From the NCBI GenBank assembly GCA_903885165.1, contig CAISHO010000054.1:1-32040 (forward strand): a DNA stretch of 32,040 bases. The letters are read 5' to 3'. Position numbers and translations under genes: made by a program. The notes under the pieces were generated by a model. The model was not told the DNA's origin. It worked only from the letters and a program-made list of their open reading frames with translations, and searched no databases. Origin of the DNA: an uncultured Nitrosomonadales bacterium (lineage in GTDB: Bacteria > Pseudomonadota > Gammaproteobacteria > Burkholderiales > Gallionellaceae). This document shows positions 17,120-26,177 of the stretch, piece by piece; positions within the stretch are counted from its first letter, which is position 1, and every line of letters begins with the position of its first letter.

Positions 17120-18010
17120 ATGTCCTCACTCTACCTGAATCATTTCGGCTTGCATTCGCCACCGTTTGCGATCACCCCGGACGCTGGATTTTTCTTCGAG
17201 GGCAGTGACAGGGGGGCGTTTATCGACGGCTTATTACACGCTGCACTGCAAGCGGAGGGCATCGTACTGGTTGTCGGTGAAGTGGGTAGCGGAAAAACGC
17301 TGATGAGCCGCATTCTGCTCACGCGCCTGCCTGCCCATGTCGATACCGTTTATCTGCCCAATCCAGCTTTTTCGCACGACGAAATTATCGACGTGATCGC
17401 ACGCGACTTGGGGATTACCACCACCCTGCCCGGCATGCGTATGGAAGCACTCCAGCAGGAACTCATTCAACGCCATGCGCTGGGTCGGCAGGTCGTCGTA
17501 TTGATAGACGAAGCGCACACCATGCCCGTTGAATCTATAGAGGAAGTCAGGCGTTTATCCAATCTGGAAACCGACCAGCGCAAACTGGTTCAACTAATCC
17601 TTTGCGGCCAGCCCGAGCTGGACACCCTGCTTGCTGCGCCAGCACTACGCCAGGTACGTGACCGCGTGGTCTATCGCCTGACGCTGCGCAATTTAACTTC
17701 AACTGACGCAGCTAGTTATCTGGATCACAGGCTGCGCATCGCCGGATGGTGCAGCGGCCAGCTGTTTTCATGGCTGGCAATGAGACTTTTACTGAACGAT
17801 GCGCAAGGACGAGTCAGACGCATCAATCTGATCGCAGACAAAGCCCTGCTTGCCGCCTTCGCTGAAGGTCATCGGCAGGTGGCTGCACGACATGTGCGCT
17901 TAGCAATACAGGATGCAGGTGCCAATTTTTCATCGATCCACTTCACTCAGTGGTCAATCGCCTTGACCCTGCTGATATTGACCATAACTACAATCTGGCT
18001 ATTGAAATAG
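17120..18010 (+). CDS. mshM: MshM/ExeA-like AAA ATPase of pilus assembly
   Basis: The 296-residue ATPase has the ExeA/GspA/MshM layout. The N-terminus YLNHFGLHSPPFAITPDAG is typical. Walker A is GEVGSGKT (residues 53-60) and Walker B is VVLIDEAH (about 126-133). A final hydrophobic segment (about 278-295) anchors it in the inner membrane. Relatives help insert or organise secretins at the cell wall; this one lacks a C-terminal peptidoglycan-binding domain, as in MshM. An ATG at 17111 gives three more residues; 17120 fits the family start, but neither has a ribosome site. A 225-bp gap separates it from the secretin gene, so it may have its own promoter. Confidence 0.88.
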   Translation: MSSLYLNHFGLHSPPFAITPDAGFFFEGSDRGAFIDGLLHAALQAEGIVLVVGEVGSGKTLMSRILLTRLPAHVDTVYLPNPAFSHDEIIDVIARDLGITTTLPGMRMEALQQELIQRHALGRQVVVLIDEAHTMPVESIEEVRRLSNLETDQRKLVQLILCGQPELDTLLAAPALRQVRDRVVYRLTLRNLTSTDAASYLDHRLRIAGWCSGQLFSWLAMRLLLNDAQGRVRRINLIADKALLAAFAEGHRQVAARHVRLAIQDAGANFSSIHFTQWSIALTLLILTITTIWLLK

Positions 18011-18130
18011 CCAAACTTCCCGCTTATAGAAAATAGTCAGACTAAAGGCCGGCTCCATCACAATATTATAAAATACAAATATTACAATAAATCAATATGT
18101 TACAGGAAGCACATCCGGTAACTAGGCCGA

Positions 18131-18157
18131 ATGGCCTATGTAATTTGGCCTATTGAC
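18131..18157 (+). promoter_or_regulatory. 27-bp element upstream of mshL-like gene, copy 2
   Basis: The element matches 17061-17087 with three differences (positions 10, 20 and 21). Here the GGCC half occurs twice, flanking TATGTAATTT, and a third GGCC lies at 18125-18128. A regulator site is more likely than a core promoter, because no -10 box is correctly spaced from TTGACC. Confidence 0.65.
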
Positions 18158-18164
18158 CCCCCCC
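18157..18164 (+). repeat. C8 homopolymer upstream of the mshL-like gene
   Basis: Eight consecutive C residues directly follow the 27-bp element, about 72 bp before the secretin start. Such tracts can change length by slipped-strand pairing and alter promoter spacing. Confidence 0.6.
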
Positions 18165-18235
18165 GCCAATACTGAAAGACTGCATACATTAAGAAAAAAG
18201 CCAAACCGAATATTCGCATTTGAGAGGAAACGGCA

Positions 18236-20074
18236 ATGCAACCCGGTCGTAATAGCGAGAAACAACACAAACTGTTGTTCAGCATCTTAGCCGTGTTATG
18301 CGCCCCCTTGGTCGCATGCACAAATCTTCCCAAAGCAATGGCACCCGCAGCGCAACACATCAACCTGCCCGACACAGAAACTCACGGCGACATCCCGCCT
18401 CTTGCAGAAAACGCCCCGCTGCCGCCTCCGCCAAAAAAAAACAAGCCTGCCGAGCGTTACAGCGTCGTGGTCAACAACGTACTGGCACAGGAAATATTGT
18501 TTGCACTGGCAAGAGACGCCAAACTCAATATCGAGATTCACCCGGGCATCACGGGAACTGTGACGATGAATCTTCTAAATCGCACCCTGCCGGAAATATT
18601 GGATGCCATTGCCCGACAGGTAGACATGCGCTATGAACTCAATGGAAGCAACCTGGCTATCATGCCGGACAACCCCTATCTCAAAAGCTATCAGGTTGAA
18701 TATCCCAACGTGGCGCGTAATGCCAAAAACAGCATCAACATGTCCACCAGTATCGCCGTAATTGGCAAGGGGCAAGGCTCGGGCGGAGGGGGGAGCAACG
18801 GTTCCACCTCCGCCATCGACAATATTTCCAATAACGAGTTCTGGGAAACACTGACCGAAAATATCAAGGATTTGTTGAGAGAAACCGACAAGAAGTTACC
18901 TGAAGGATCAACCGAAACCGTTACTGAACAGAGCACCCAACAGCAAATCACCCCTCAGACCGGCACCACTGCAACCGAATCTGCCGGAAAGAAAAGTGCA
19001 ATAGCCACCTTACCCGCACAGATTCAGAGTCAGAACACCAGTAAAGCGCGCCGCGTAACCTATCGCGAAGCCGCCTATGTGATTGCCAACGCCGAAGCGG
19101 GCATCATCAGCGTACGAGCGACTTCGCGCCAACACGCCTTTGTTCGCGAGTTCATCGACAAAGTGATGAACAACGTCCACCGCCAGGTACTGATCGAGGC
19201 GACCATAGTCGAAGTGACTTTATCCGACCAATACCAACAGGGCATAGATTGGTCCGTCATGCGCAGCATGGGAATGAGCCTGACTCAAACGTCACCGGTC
19301 ACTGCGCTACCTGCGATGGGCACACTGAGTTACCTCACACCCGGCACATTTAATGCCCAAGGAGTCAATACGACGACAGGCAGCAAATTCAATATGAGCG
19401 CTTCAATCAAATTACTGGAAACCTTCGGCAAACTGCATGTCCTGTCCAGCCCTAAACTCTCCGTACTGAACAACCAGACCAGCTTACTCAAAGTGGTAGA
19501 TGAATCTGTGTATTTCACCATCGATGTGACACAGGGAACCTATGGCGCGAACAACACTCCGCTCACTCTCCCGACTTACACCTCAACCATACACACGGTC
19601 CCTGTGGGTTTCATGATGTATGTAACGCCGCAAATCGGCGCAGACACAGAGGTCACGCTCAATCTGAGGCCGACCATCACACGCATTTTGAGTTACGCAA
19701 AAGACCCAAATCCTGCCCTGATCAATCCGACCAATCCTGCGCTTAGCGTAACTAATCTGATCCCGCAAATCCAGACCCGTGAAATGGAATCCATCCTGCG
19801 TGTACGCAATGGCGACATCGCCGTGCTTGGCGGACTGATGCAGGACACGCGAAATGGCAGCACCAATCAGATTCCCGGCATAGGCAGCATCCCCTCACTA
19901 GGTGAGTTGTTCAAGGCACGTAACGACACCAACACCAAATCTGAACTGGTTATATTCCTGCGCCCCATCATCTTAAATCAGGAAACCCAGTACGACGTGG
20001 TGCGCCAGTTCAAGAATCCGACAGAGAGCGCCGAATGGCAAAAGGCGACCCAAAAGACAGAGGTGACACCATGA
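18236..20074 (+). CDS. mshL: MshL-type outer-membrane secretin (lipoprotein)
   Basis: The 612-residue protein forms the outer-membrane channel for the pilus. A lipoprotein signal ends at LVAC with lipidation at C28. A proline-rich linker (about residues 55-70) leads to an STN/N0 domain (about 78-145: LAQEILFALARDAKLNIEIH). A Gly/Ser-rich and Thr/Gln-rich insert spans about 180-260. The secretin core starts at RQVLIEATIVEV and ends with GDIAVLGGLMQDTRNG and SELVIFLRP. Length is normal for MshL. AGAGG lies 7 nt before the ATG. The stop TGA overlaps the ATG of the next gene (ATGA at 20071), giving tight coupling. The lipobox could let it reach the outer membrane without a pilotin. Confidence 0.94.
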   Translation: MQPGRNSEKQHKLLFSILAVLCAPLVACTNLPKAMAPAAQHINLPDTETHGDIPPLAENAPLPPPPKKNKPAERYSVVVNNVLAQEILFALARDAKLNIEIHPGITGTVTMNLLNRTLPEILDAIARQVDMRYELNGSNLAIMPDNPYLKSYQVEYPNVARNAKNSINMSTSIAVIGKGQGSGGGGSNGSTSAIDNISNNEFWETLTENIKDLLRETDKKLPEGSTETVTEQSTQQQITPQTGTTATESAGKKSAIATLPAQIQSQNTSKARRVTYREAAYVIANAEAGIISVRATSRQHAFVREFIDKVMNNVHRQVLIEATIVEVTLSDQYQQGIDWSVMRSMGMSLTQTSPVTALPAMGTLSYLTPGTFNAQGVNTTTGSKFNMSASIKLLETFGKLHVLSSPKLSVLNNQTSLLKVVDESVYFTIDVTQGTYGANNTPLTLPTYTSTIHTVPVGFMMYVTPQIGADTEVTLNLRPTITRILSYAKDPNPALINPTNPALSVTNLIPQIQTREMESILRVRNGDIAVLGGLMQDTRNGSTNQIPGIGSIPSLGELFKARNDTNTKSELVIFLRPIILNQETQYDVVRQFKNPTESAEWQKATQKTEVTP

Positions 20075-21081
20075 GTCTGCTATTCGACGCGCTAAAACGA
20101 GCTCAGGGCAATGACGCCAAAGCACTTGCACAAATTGCTGAGGAGTCGGCGAAGCAAACAGCCACGATACTTGCCGCTAGTAACAGGCCAAAAACCAACG
20201 CATTGCCTTACGCAATCGCGGGACTCGTGCTGCTATCCGGCGTGACCGCCTGGTATTTTTATCAATTAAATCAATATACTGCAATATCAACTCGGCACGC
20301 AGCGCCAGGCACAGAGCTCATCTCCACAACGGCTCCCACTGCCGAATCACAACCGGTCGCCGCATCCAGTGTAGCGCAAGCCATCGCAAGCTTGCCTGCC
20401 ACAGGAGCTGGCATCCCAGCCAATTCGGCGTGGACACATCCCGTCGCGGCAAAAAAACCTCATTCGAAAAGGCACCCGCGCAAGATCGCGAAACCCATCA
20501 TACAGCCCGCTAGCGACCCGCTCAAAGAAGCATACATAGCCCTGTCCGAGGGGCATTTGGATCAGGCAGAAATAAAATACTTGGCCGTGCTTCTTCAGTA
20601 CCCTCATGAAAAAGATGCCTTGCTGGGACTGGCGGTGATAGCCCAGCGCAAGTTGCAAACGGAGCGCGCCGCCGACTTGTACCATCAGGTGTTGCGTGAG
20701 GATCTGGGCAACACGGCCGCCGCAGCGGGTCTCGTCAGCCTGTCCGCACAGGCTGATCCTGTTGCCGCCGAAAGCCAACTTCGTGAACTACTCGACATGA
20801 GGCCGACCGCGCCTGAGTTTCACTATGCACTGGGCGGCGTATTAGCACGTCAGCAACGCTGGAGCGAGGCACAGCAAGCATTTTTCCACGCCTACAACCT
20901 GGCACCTGACAACGCGCTGTACGCCTACAACCTAGCCATCTCCCTCGACCGTTTACGACAACCTGCTGCAGCCCGTCCCTACTATGAAAAGGCGATGCAA
21001 CTAGCAAGGCCGGGCGACACAGCAATCAATCTGGACGCAATTTCCCGCCGGATAAAAGAACTGAGTGCAAGTAGCAAGTAG
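20071..21081 (+). CDS. mshN: MshN-like TPR protein of pilus assembly
   Basis: The 336-residue bitopic protein begins MSLLFDALKRAQG, typical of MshN/GspB-like proteins. A single membrane segment lies at about residues 46-64. A Pro/Lys/Ala-rich periplasmic linker (about 85-150) leads to TPR repeats (about 160-330), seen as LKEAYIALSEGHLDQAEIKY and three further copies. It probably bridges the inner membrane and the secretin complex. The ATG at 20071 has AGAGGTG upstream and overlaps the mshL stop; an earlier in-frame ATG at 20035 lies inside mshL. The last codons (SSK) and TAG stop are encoded by the heptamer array at 21071-21112. Confidence 0.87.
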   Translation: MSLLFDALKRAQGNDAKALAQIAEESAKQTATILAASNRPKTNALPYAIAGLVLLSGVTAWYFYQLNQYTAISTRHAAPGTELISTTAPTAESQPVAASSVAQAIASLPATGAGIPANSAWTHPVAAKKPHSKRHPRKIAKPIIQPASDPLKEAYIALSEGHLDQAEIKYLAVLLQYPHEKDALLGLAVIAQRKLQTERAADLYHQVLREDLGNTAAAAGLVSLSAQADPVAAESQLRELLDMRPTAPEFHYALGGVLARQQRWSEAQQAFFHAYNLAPDNALYAYNLAISLDRLRQPAAARPYYEKAMQLARPGDTAINLDAISRRIKELSASSK

Positions 21082-21112
21082 CAAGTAGGAAGTGGGAAGT
21101 GGGAAGTGGGCC
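21071..21112 (+). repeat. Heptamer array containing the mshN stop codon
   Basis: Units are GTAGCAA, GTAGCAA, GTAGGAA, GTGGGAA, GTGGGAA and a final partial GTGGGCC. The TAG stop of mshN is inside the array (21079-21081). The stepwise change from GTAGCAA to GTGGGAA joins the unit after the adaptor gene (TTAGCAA) to that after the mshJ-like gene (GTGGGAA). Confidence 0.93.
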
Positions 21113-21164
21113 GCTAACATTATGAATTATAGATATTTTTTTCTAAACGGATAGTCAACTCGCA

Positions 21165-22901
21165 ATGAATACGCCAAATTCCCAGCTTCTTCGTCAGCGC
21201 ATCGGCGAGACACTGATCGCACGCGGACAAATCAACGACGATCAGCTGCGCATCGCATTGCAACGGCAAAAAAATGACAACAAGCCGCTGGGCGAACAGT
21301 TGCTCGACTTACATTTCATCACCGATGAGGCGATGCGCGAGGCGGTATCTGAGGCCGCAGGCTATAAGTCCATCGACCTCGCAGGCTTCGTAGCCAATGC
21401 GCCGGCGTTAGCCCTCATCCCCAAGCCGGTCGCCCTCAAACACACCTTGTTCCCGGTCAGCTTTGACCCGACCACCGCTCACCTGGATATCGTCGCCGCC
21501 AATCCGGATGACATCCTGGCACGTGATGCAATCGTCCCCTTGCTGTTCAAGGCCAGCCAAGTGACCGGACAGCGCATCATTCCCACCTGGCACATCGCCC
21601 CCAGCGCGGATGTGCTGGCCGCAATCGACAAATTCTATGACCACGAGCTCTCCATCGAAGGGATTCTTTTTGAACTGGAGGGCGGCGAACTCGACCTTAA
21701 CGCACTGACTCAAACCGGTGTCTCATACAGCCATCCGATTGTGCGCTTGACCGACGCCTTACTCTCTGACGCCGTCAGCCGCAGTGCTTCGGACATTCAT
21801 TTCGAACCGGAAGAACAGTTTCTGCGCATCCGCTACCGCATAGACGGTGTGTTGCGCCCGGTACGTTCTCTAGCCAAATCAAACTGGATGGCGATACTGG
21901 TACGACTGAAAGTCTTGTCAGGCATGAACATCGCCGAAACACGCGCCCCGCAGGATGGCCGGGTTTCGCTCTCGCTGTTCGGTCGTCAGATAGACTTTCG
22001 CGCCGCGTCCCACCCGACCATACACGGCGAGAATTTCGTGTTACGTATACTCGACCGCAAGTCAGGCATCGTCAGCCTGGAAAAACTGGGCATGACCGAC
22101 GTACAACTTACCTTGCTCAAGCGCATGCTGGAGCGACCCGAAGGCATCCTGCTGGCCACCGGCCCCACCGGCTCAGGCAAGACCACCACGCTGTATTCGA
22201 TACTCAACCATCTGAACAATGATGAGGTAAACATCATGACGCTGGAAGATCCGGTCGAATATCCGCTGCCGCTTACCCGCCAAACGTCTATCTCAGAAAC
22301 CGTCAAGTTAGACTTTTCCAACGGGATACGCTCCATGATGCGCCAGGATCCGGACATCATCCTGGTGGGCGAAATTCGCGACCATGACACCGCCGAAATG
22401 GCGCTGCGCGCCGCGATGACCGGACACCAGGTATTCTCGACACTGCACACCAATTCCGCGCTGGGTGCCATCCCGAGACTGCATGATTTAGGCATCATCG
22501 ACGACATGTTTGCGGCTAACCTGATCGGCATCATCGCACAAAGACTGGTGCGCCGTCTTTGCCCGCTATGCAAAGCAGCTTATGCACCTGATGCAGTTGA
22601 ACGCCGACTGATGTGTCTGAGCGATATTGAAGAAATCACCCTTTTCCGCCCGGTGGGTTGCCCGGATTGCGAGAATCAGGGATATCGTGGCCGACTCGCT
22701 ATCATGGAACTGTTACGCTTCGACCACGGCATGACAGAACTGGTCTCGCGCCGCGCAAGCACGAAAGAAGTATCAGACTATGCGATGGCACACCGCTTCA
22801 CCCCGCTGATCGAGGATGGCATACGACGCGTCAGGGAAGGACTCACTTCCCTCAATGAAGTGCGCCGCGTGGTCGATTTCAGCGAACGGATGGCCGAATG
22901 A
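21165..22901 (+). CDS. mshE: MshE-type pilus extension ATPase
   Basis: The 578-residue cytoplasmic motor powers pilin polymerisation. The N-terminal MshEN-like domain (about residues 10-70) resembles the c-di-GMP-binding repeats: RIGETLIARG with QINDDQL, then PLGEQLLDLHF. It deviates from consensus at I13 and H50, so binding is plausible but not certain. Walker A is GPTGSGKTT (333-341), the Walker B region is DPDIILVGEIRD (395-406), and the His box is STLHTN. Four cysteines, C466/C469 and C499/C502, form the zinc site. Its stop overlaps the next ATG by 4 bp. It is separated from mshN by the heptamer array and about 50 AT-rich bases. Confidence 0.95.
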   Translation: MNTPNSQLLRQRIGETLIARGQINDDQLRIALQRQKNDNKPLGEQLLDLHFITDEAMREAVSEAAGYKSIDLAGFVANAPALALIPKPVALKHTLFPVSFDPTTAHLDIVAANPDDILARDAIVPLLFKASQVTGQRIIPTWHIAPSADVLAAIDKFYDHELSIEGILFELEGGELDLNALTQTGVSYSHPIVRLTDALLSDAVSRSASDIHFEPEEQFLRIRYRIDGVLRPVRSLAKSNWMAILVRLKVLSGMNIAETRAPQDGRVSLSLFGRQIDFRAASHPTIHGENFVLRILDRKSGIVSLEKLGMTDVQLTLLKRMLERPEGILLATGPTGSGKTTTLYSILNHLNNDEVNIMTLEDPVEYPLPLTRQTSISETVKLDFSNGIRSMMRQDPDIILVGEIRDHDTAEMALRAAMTGHQVFSTLHTNSALGAIPRLHDLGIIDDMFAANLIGIIAQRLVRRLCPLCKAAYAPDAVERRLMCLSDIEEITLFRPVGCPDCENQGYRGRLAIMELLRFDHGMTELVSRRASTKEVSDYAMAHRFTPLIEDGIRRVREGLTSLNEVRRVVDFSERMAE

Positions 22902-24103
22902 TGGCACTCTACCGCTACCGCGCTGTTGACGCCATAGGCCATGTCGCCAAGGGTCAAATTGATGCCATCAACGAATTTGATCTTGAGGCCCAACTCAAGA
23001 AGAACAATCTCGATCTGATTGGGGCTCGCCCGGTCAAAGAACACGATCAGACTGTCAGTAAACTGGCACGGCGCGATTTGATTAATTTCATCTTTCAGCT
23101 GGAAATGCTACTTCGGGCCGGCGTGCCTATTCAAGCGATACTGTCAGATTTGCGCGACACGGCTGAAACACCACACATCAAAAATCTTTGCGCCAACCTG
23201 TATGAAAAAATCGATTCAGGATCGACCATTTCGGAAGCGCTCGCCGCGAACACCGGCATTTTTCCGGAACTGGTGGTCAATCTGGTGCGCGCGGGAGAAG
23301 CGACCGGTCAATTGGCCGATGTGTTGCAGGAAGTCGTGCTATCCCTAAAATGGCAGGATGAACTGATTTCCAAGATGCGGCAACTGTTGATGTACCCGGC
23401 TTTCGTCACCATCGTGGTAGGTTCCGTGGTGATTTTTCTGATGACCTATCTGGTGCCGCAAATCGTCGGTTTTGTCGGTAACATGGGCGGCACTATTCCG
23501 CTGCAAACCAAACTATTGATCTGGGTGTCGGCCGCCTTTGTCAAATACTGGTGGATCATCGTTTTCGCTCCGTTTGTTTTGTTGTTATCCATGATTTTAT
23601 TGGCAAAAACAAACCCGCAATTCAAACGCCAAATGCATGCCGCCCAATTGCGCATCCCGTATATCGGCCCCATCATCAAGAAAATCATTCTTGCCCGTGT
23701 CAGCGACACCCTGGGACTGACCTATCGCACCGGCATCCCGGTACTGGACGGCCTAGTCTATTGCAGCAACATATCGGCGAACGTCATCGTCCAAGAGGCG
23801 ATCGACCGCGCGCGCACCGACATCGCCAACGGCTCGTCCATCAGCCAGGGTTTCGCCGGCCAACAACTGTTTCCTTCTATGGTGATCCGCATGATCAAGG
23901 TCGGCGAGGAAACGGGCGATCTGGCAGGCTCCTTGAAAAATATCTCCTACTTTTATAACCGCGACATCAATGACTCCATCAGCCGCGTGCAAGCGCTTAT
24001 CGAACCCACACTCACCATCGTGCTCGGCGTCATTCTGGGCTGGATCATGATGGCCGTACTGGGCCCCATCTACGACACGATCAGCAAGCTTAAACTGACA
24101 TGA
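22898..24103 (+). CDS. mshG: MshG/GspF-type inner-membrane platform protein
   Basis: The 401-residue polytopic protein couples the ATPase to pilin assembly. Two T2SSF repeats are visible: LEMLLRAGVPIQAILSDL near residue 65 and TLGLTYRTGIPVLDGL near 270. Each ends in a VRAGEATGQL or IKVGEETGDL motif. Membrane segments lie at about 167-188, 207-238 and 371-390. The ATG at 22898 overlaps the mshE stop; the next codon is also ATG. The stop overlaps the following gene by 4 bp. Confidence 0.95.
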   Translation: MMALYRYRAVDAIGHVAKGQIDAINEFDLEAQLKKNNLDLIGARPVKEHDQTVSKLARRDLINFIFQLEMLLRAGVPIQAILSDLRDTAETPHIKNLCANLYEKIDSGSTISEALAANTGIFPELVVNLVRAGEATGQLADVLQEVVLSLKWQDELISKMRQLLMYPAFVTIVVGSVVIFLMTYLVPQIVGFVGNMGGTIPLQTKLLIWVSAAFVKYWWIIVFAPFVLLLSMILLAKTNPQFKRQMHAAQLRIPYIGPIIKKIILARVSDTLGLTYRTGIPVLDGLVYCSNISANVIVQEAIDRARTDIANGSSISQGFAGQQLFPSMVIRMIKVGEETGDLAGSLKNISYFYNRDINDSISRVQALIEPTLTIVLGVILGWIMMAVLGPIYDTISKLKLT

Positions 24104-25590
24104 AAACCGTTCTGCTCATCCACGCTTCCGGTGCGCATTATTTCAGACGCGAACACGGCCTATGGCTGCCCGTCGACCAACCTGCGCAGAACGACAAACT
24201 CTGGGTAATCGCCAATCTGGCTGAAGAGACGCTGGAAGCCTTCAAATTACCCGTCTTGTACGGGCGGGACCGCAGCAACTATCTGGAACGCCGTCTGGCG
24301 AGCGCCTACCCGCATAGCCAATACCGCGCCGCGCCGCTGATTACCGGGACTTGGCTCAAACCCGGTTTCGCGATGCTCACAGGACTTACCAACACCGACA
24401 CGGTCATCAGCAAACTCAACAAACTCAACATCTCCGTCACGGGTGTCTGGGGCATAGCCACCCTGCTAGCCCTGATGCTCAAACATCTCGCTATACTTGA
24501 TGTGCTACTGGTCATGCCCAGCGAACACTATTTGCGCATTCTGGTGATCAAAGAGGGTGTTCCGGTACTCACACGTTGCGTAAACCGCTACAGCGAGGAG
24601 CGGGACAGCGATGCCAATGAAATATTGCGCACCCGCCAGCATCTCGAACACCACCGAATTTTCGAGCAGGACGCAATCCCGCCTGTGCTCTATCTGGGAG
24701 ATCCCACGCCGATATCCGCACCGCTGACCGCAGCAGGAATCACTGTCTTGCCCTTGCCCGAGGCCCTATCCCCCAAGGGGGAGGTAGCCTACTTGCATCC
24801 GCTGTTTGAGTACGTCACCACCTCACCAGACGGGCAGTTAGCCCCGCTGCGATTACGCGCCAACCACCTCGCTGAAAATGTCCGTCGCGCCGCCTATGCT
24901 GGCATCATCACCTGTCTGCTGGCGGTTATATTATTCGGACAGGAAGATTTTCGCGCTCTGCTGACCTTACACCGGCGCGGGCAAACTCTGTCCACCGATT
25001 TGCAACAGGCCTCCAGCGAGCGCGAACGCCTTGCGGGTCGCATCAGCGCATCCGGCCTCGACCCGGCACTGGTACGTCAGGCGACGCGATTTGCGGCACT
25101 GGAAATGGATGCGGCCCACACACCCGAATCTATGCTTCAACTCGCCGCCGACACCATTGCCGACTTACCCCTGGTTCGCATCAAGAGCCTGACTTACCGC
25201 TTTCCGAAACAAGGCGAGCGCTACTGTCAGGGGCACACCGTGATTGACGTACCGCTGGTGAATCAAAAAATTGATCTCGGGATACCGCTGGGCAGCAAAC
25301 CGCGTGAGGCAGGCAACAACGATGCGGCAGCCATTCCGAACCGCTACGCCGAATTGCAATTTTCGATTTTGCTGACTGAAAACCTGACGCCTGCGGCGGA
25401 AGCTGAGATACGCAAACGCATCTCCACTGCGCTCAAGGCTACAGAGGGCATCCAGTTGATGGAGGATCCCGCCGCCTTCTCGCTGATCAACACCCTCAAG
25501 GGCGGATTTGGCATGGACACCGCCCAGGCAGAGAATCTCTGGTGCATGAGTGTTCCCTGGAAATCCGCCTCACTCAAGGATATGCCATGA
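24100..25590 (+). CDS. MshI-like bitopic pilus assembly protein (PilM/PilN-like fusion)
   Basis: The 496-residue protein is not confidently matched to one family. Residues 1-260 are cytoplasmic and resemble the PilM/GspL-type actin-like region (LERRLASAYPHSQYRAAPL near 62-80). One membrane segment follows at about 265-281, then a coiled coil (290-325) and a periplasmic PilN-like ferredoxin fold (about 335-450). This is the layout of MshI. It starts by ATGA overlap with mshG and ends by ATGA overlap with the next gene. A CCCCC-AA-GGGGG palindrome inside the gene, near 24770, encodes an ALSPKGEVAYL loop and may be an inserted repeat. Confidence 0.8.
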   Translation: MKTVLLIHASGAHYFRREHGLWLPVDQPAQNDKLWVIANLAEETLEAFKLPVLYGRDRSNYLERRLASAYPHSQYRAAPLITGTWLKPGFAMLTGLTNTDTVISKLNKLNISVTGVWGIATLLALMLKHLAILDVLLVMPSEHYLRILVIKEGVPVLTRCVNRYSEERDSDANEILRTRQHLEHHRIFEQDAIPPVLYLGDPTPISAPLTAAGITVLPLPEALSPKGEVAYLHPLFEYVTTSPDGQLAPLRLRANHLAENVRRAAYAGIITCLLAVILFGQEDFRALLTLHRRGQTLSTDLQQASSERERLAGRISASGLDPALVRQATRFAALEMDAAHTPESMLQLAADTIADLPLVRIKSLTYRFPKQGERYCQGHTVIDVPLVNQKIDLGIPLGSKPREAGNNDAAAIPNRYAELQFSILLTENLTPAAEAEIRKRISTALKATEGIQLMEDPAAFSLINTLKGGFGMDTAQAENLWCMSVPWKSASLKDMP

Positions 25591-26177
25591 ACGACTACTG
25601 GATCATACTTAAACCAGCCAAACTGGTCCTGATACTGTTTGCGCTCTCCGTGGCAATCGCCCTTGCCGCCGTGACTGGCCTCGCCCGCTATCGCACCGAA
25701 AAAGAGCGGTCCATCATTCAAACCGAGCAACAGTTGTCTGCCACGCGCGACAACATCAAGGCGCTCACCGACGATCTGGACACCATCAACAAGCTGGCGC
25801 AAAAATACCAACAGCTCAGCCAACTGGGTTTCATCGGCGAACCGGATCGGGATGGCTGGGTGCAGCGCCTGGAAACCTTCTACCGTGACACGCACCTGCC
25901 CCCCACCTTGCGCTATACGCTGGCGCCGCCGCAACTGCTCAACCCGCAACCTGCCGCAGGCCCGCTGGCCTACCAGAACAACGTATCGCACCACGATTTA
26001 AGCATGGAGCTCTCCGGCATCCACGAGGGTGAATTCCTTGATTTTATGGACAAACTTAGTAAAGACTGGCGCGCGCCCTATCGGGTGGAGACTTGTCAGA
26101 TGTCGCGCGACGTCGATCCCATGAGCGGACTGCAAATCAAATGCACCCTGCAAGTCTATTCACTGCCGGGCAAGTGA
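25587..26177 (+). CDS. MshJ/PilO-like bitopic pilus assembly protein
   Basis: The 196-residue protein has a short cytoplasmic N-terminus (MNDYWIILKPAK), one membrane segment at about residues 13-33, a coiled coil (about 38-78) and a small periplasmic domain. This is the layout of PilO/GspM/MshJ. The ATG at 25587 overlaps the previous stop (ATGA); an upstream in-frame start at 25542 lies inside the MshI-like gene. The MshI-like and MshJ-like proteins probably form the alignment complex. The stop codon is followed at once by a heptamer array. Confidence 0.83.
   Translation: MNDYWIILKPAKLVLILFALSVAIALAAVTGLARYRTEKERSIIQTEQQLSATRDNIKALTDDLDTINKLAQKYQQLSQLGFIGEPDRDGWVQRLETFYRDTHLPPTLRYTLAPPQLLNPQPAAGPLAYQNNVSHHDLSMELSGIHEGEFLDFMDKLSKDWRAPYRVETCQMSRDVDPMSGLQIKCTLQVYSLPGK

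Larger units (their letters stand above)
18011..18235. other. Intergenic region between mshM- and mshL-like genes
   Basis: The 225-bp gap holds a very AT-rich stretch (about 18060-18105), the second copy of the 27-bp element at 18131-18157, a run of eight C at 18157-18164, and an AGAGG ribosome site before 18236. No open frame or RNA gene is seen. It probably carries the main promoter of the pilus operon. Confidence 0.6.

Noticed and set aside
21986..22573. 195-residue minus-strand open frame
   Set aside because: It is antisense to the conserved ATPase core of mshE and is Ser/Arg-rich, as expected from codon bias.
25344..25994. 216-residue minus-strand open frame
   Set aside because: It is antisense to the MshI-like and MshJ-like genes, which have coupled starts and the expected membrane layout.
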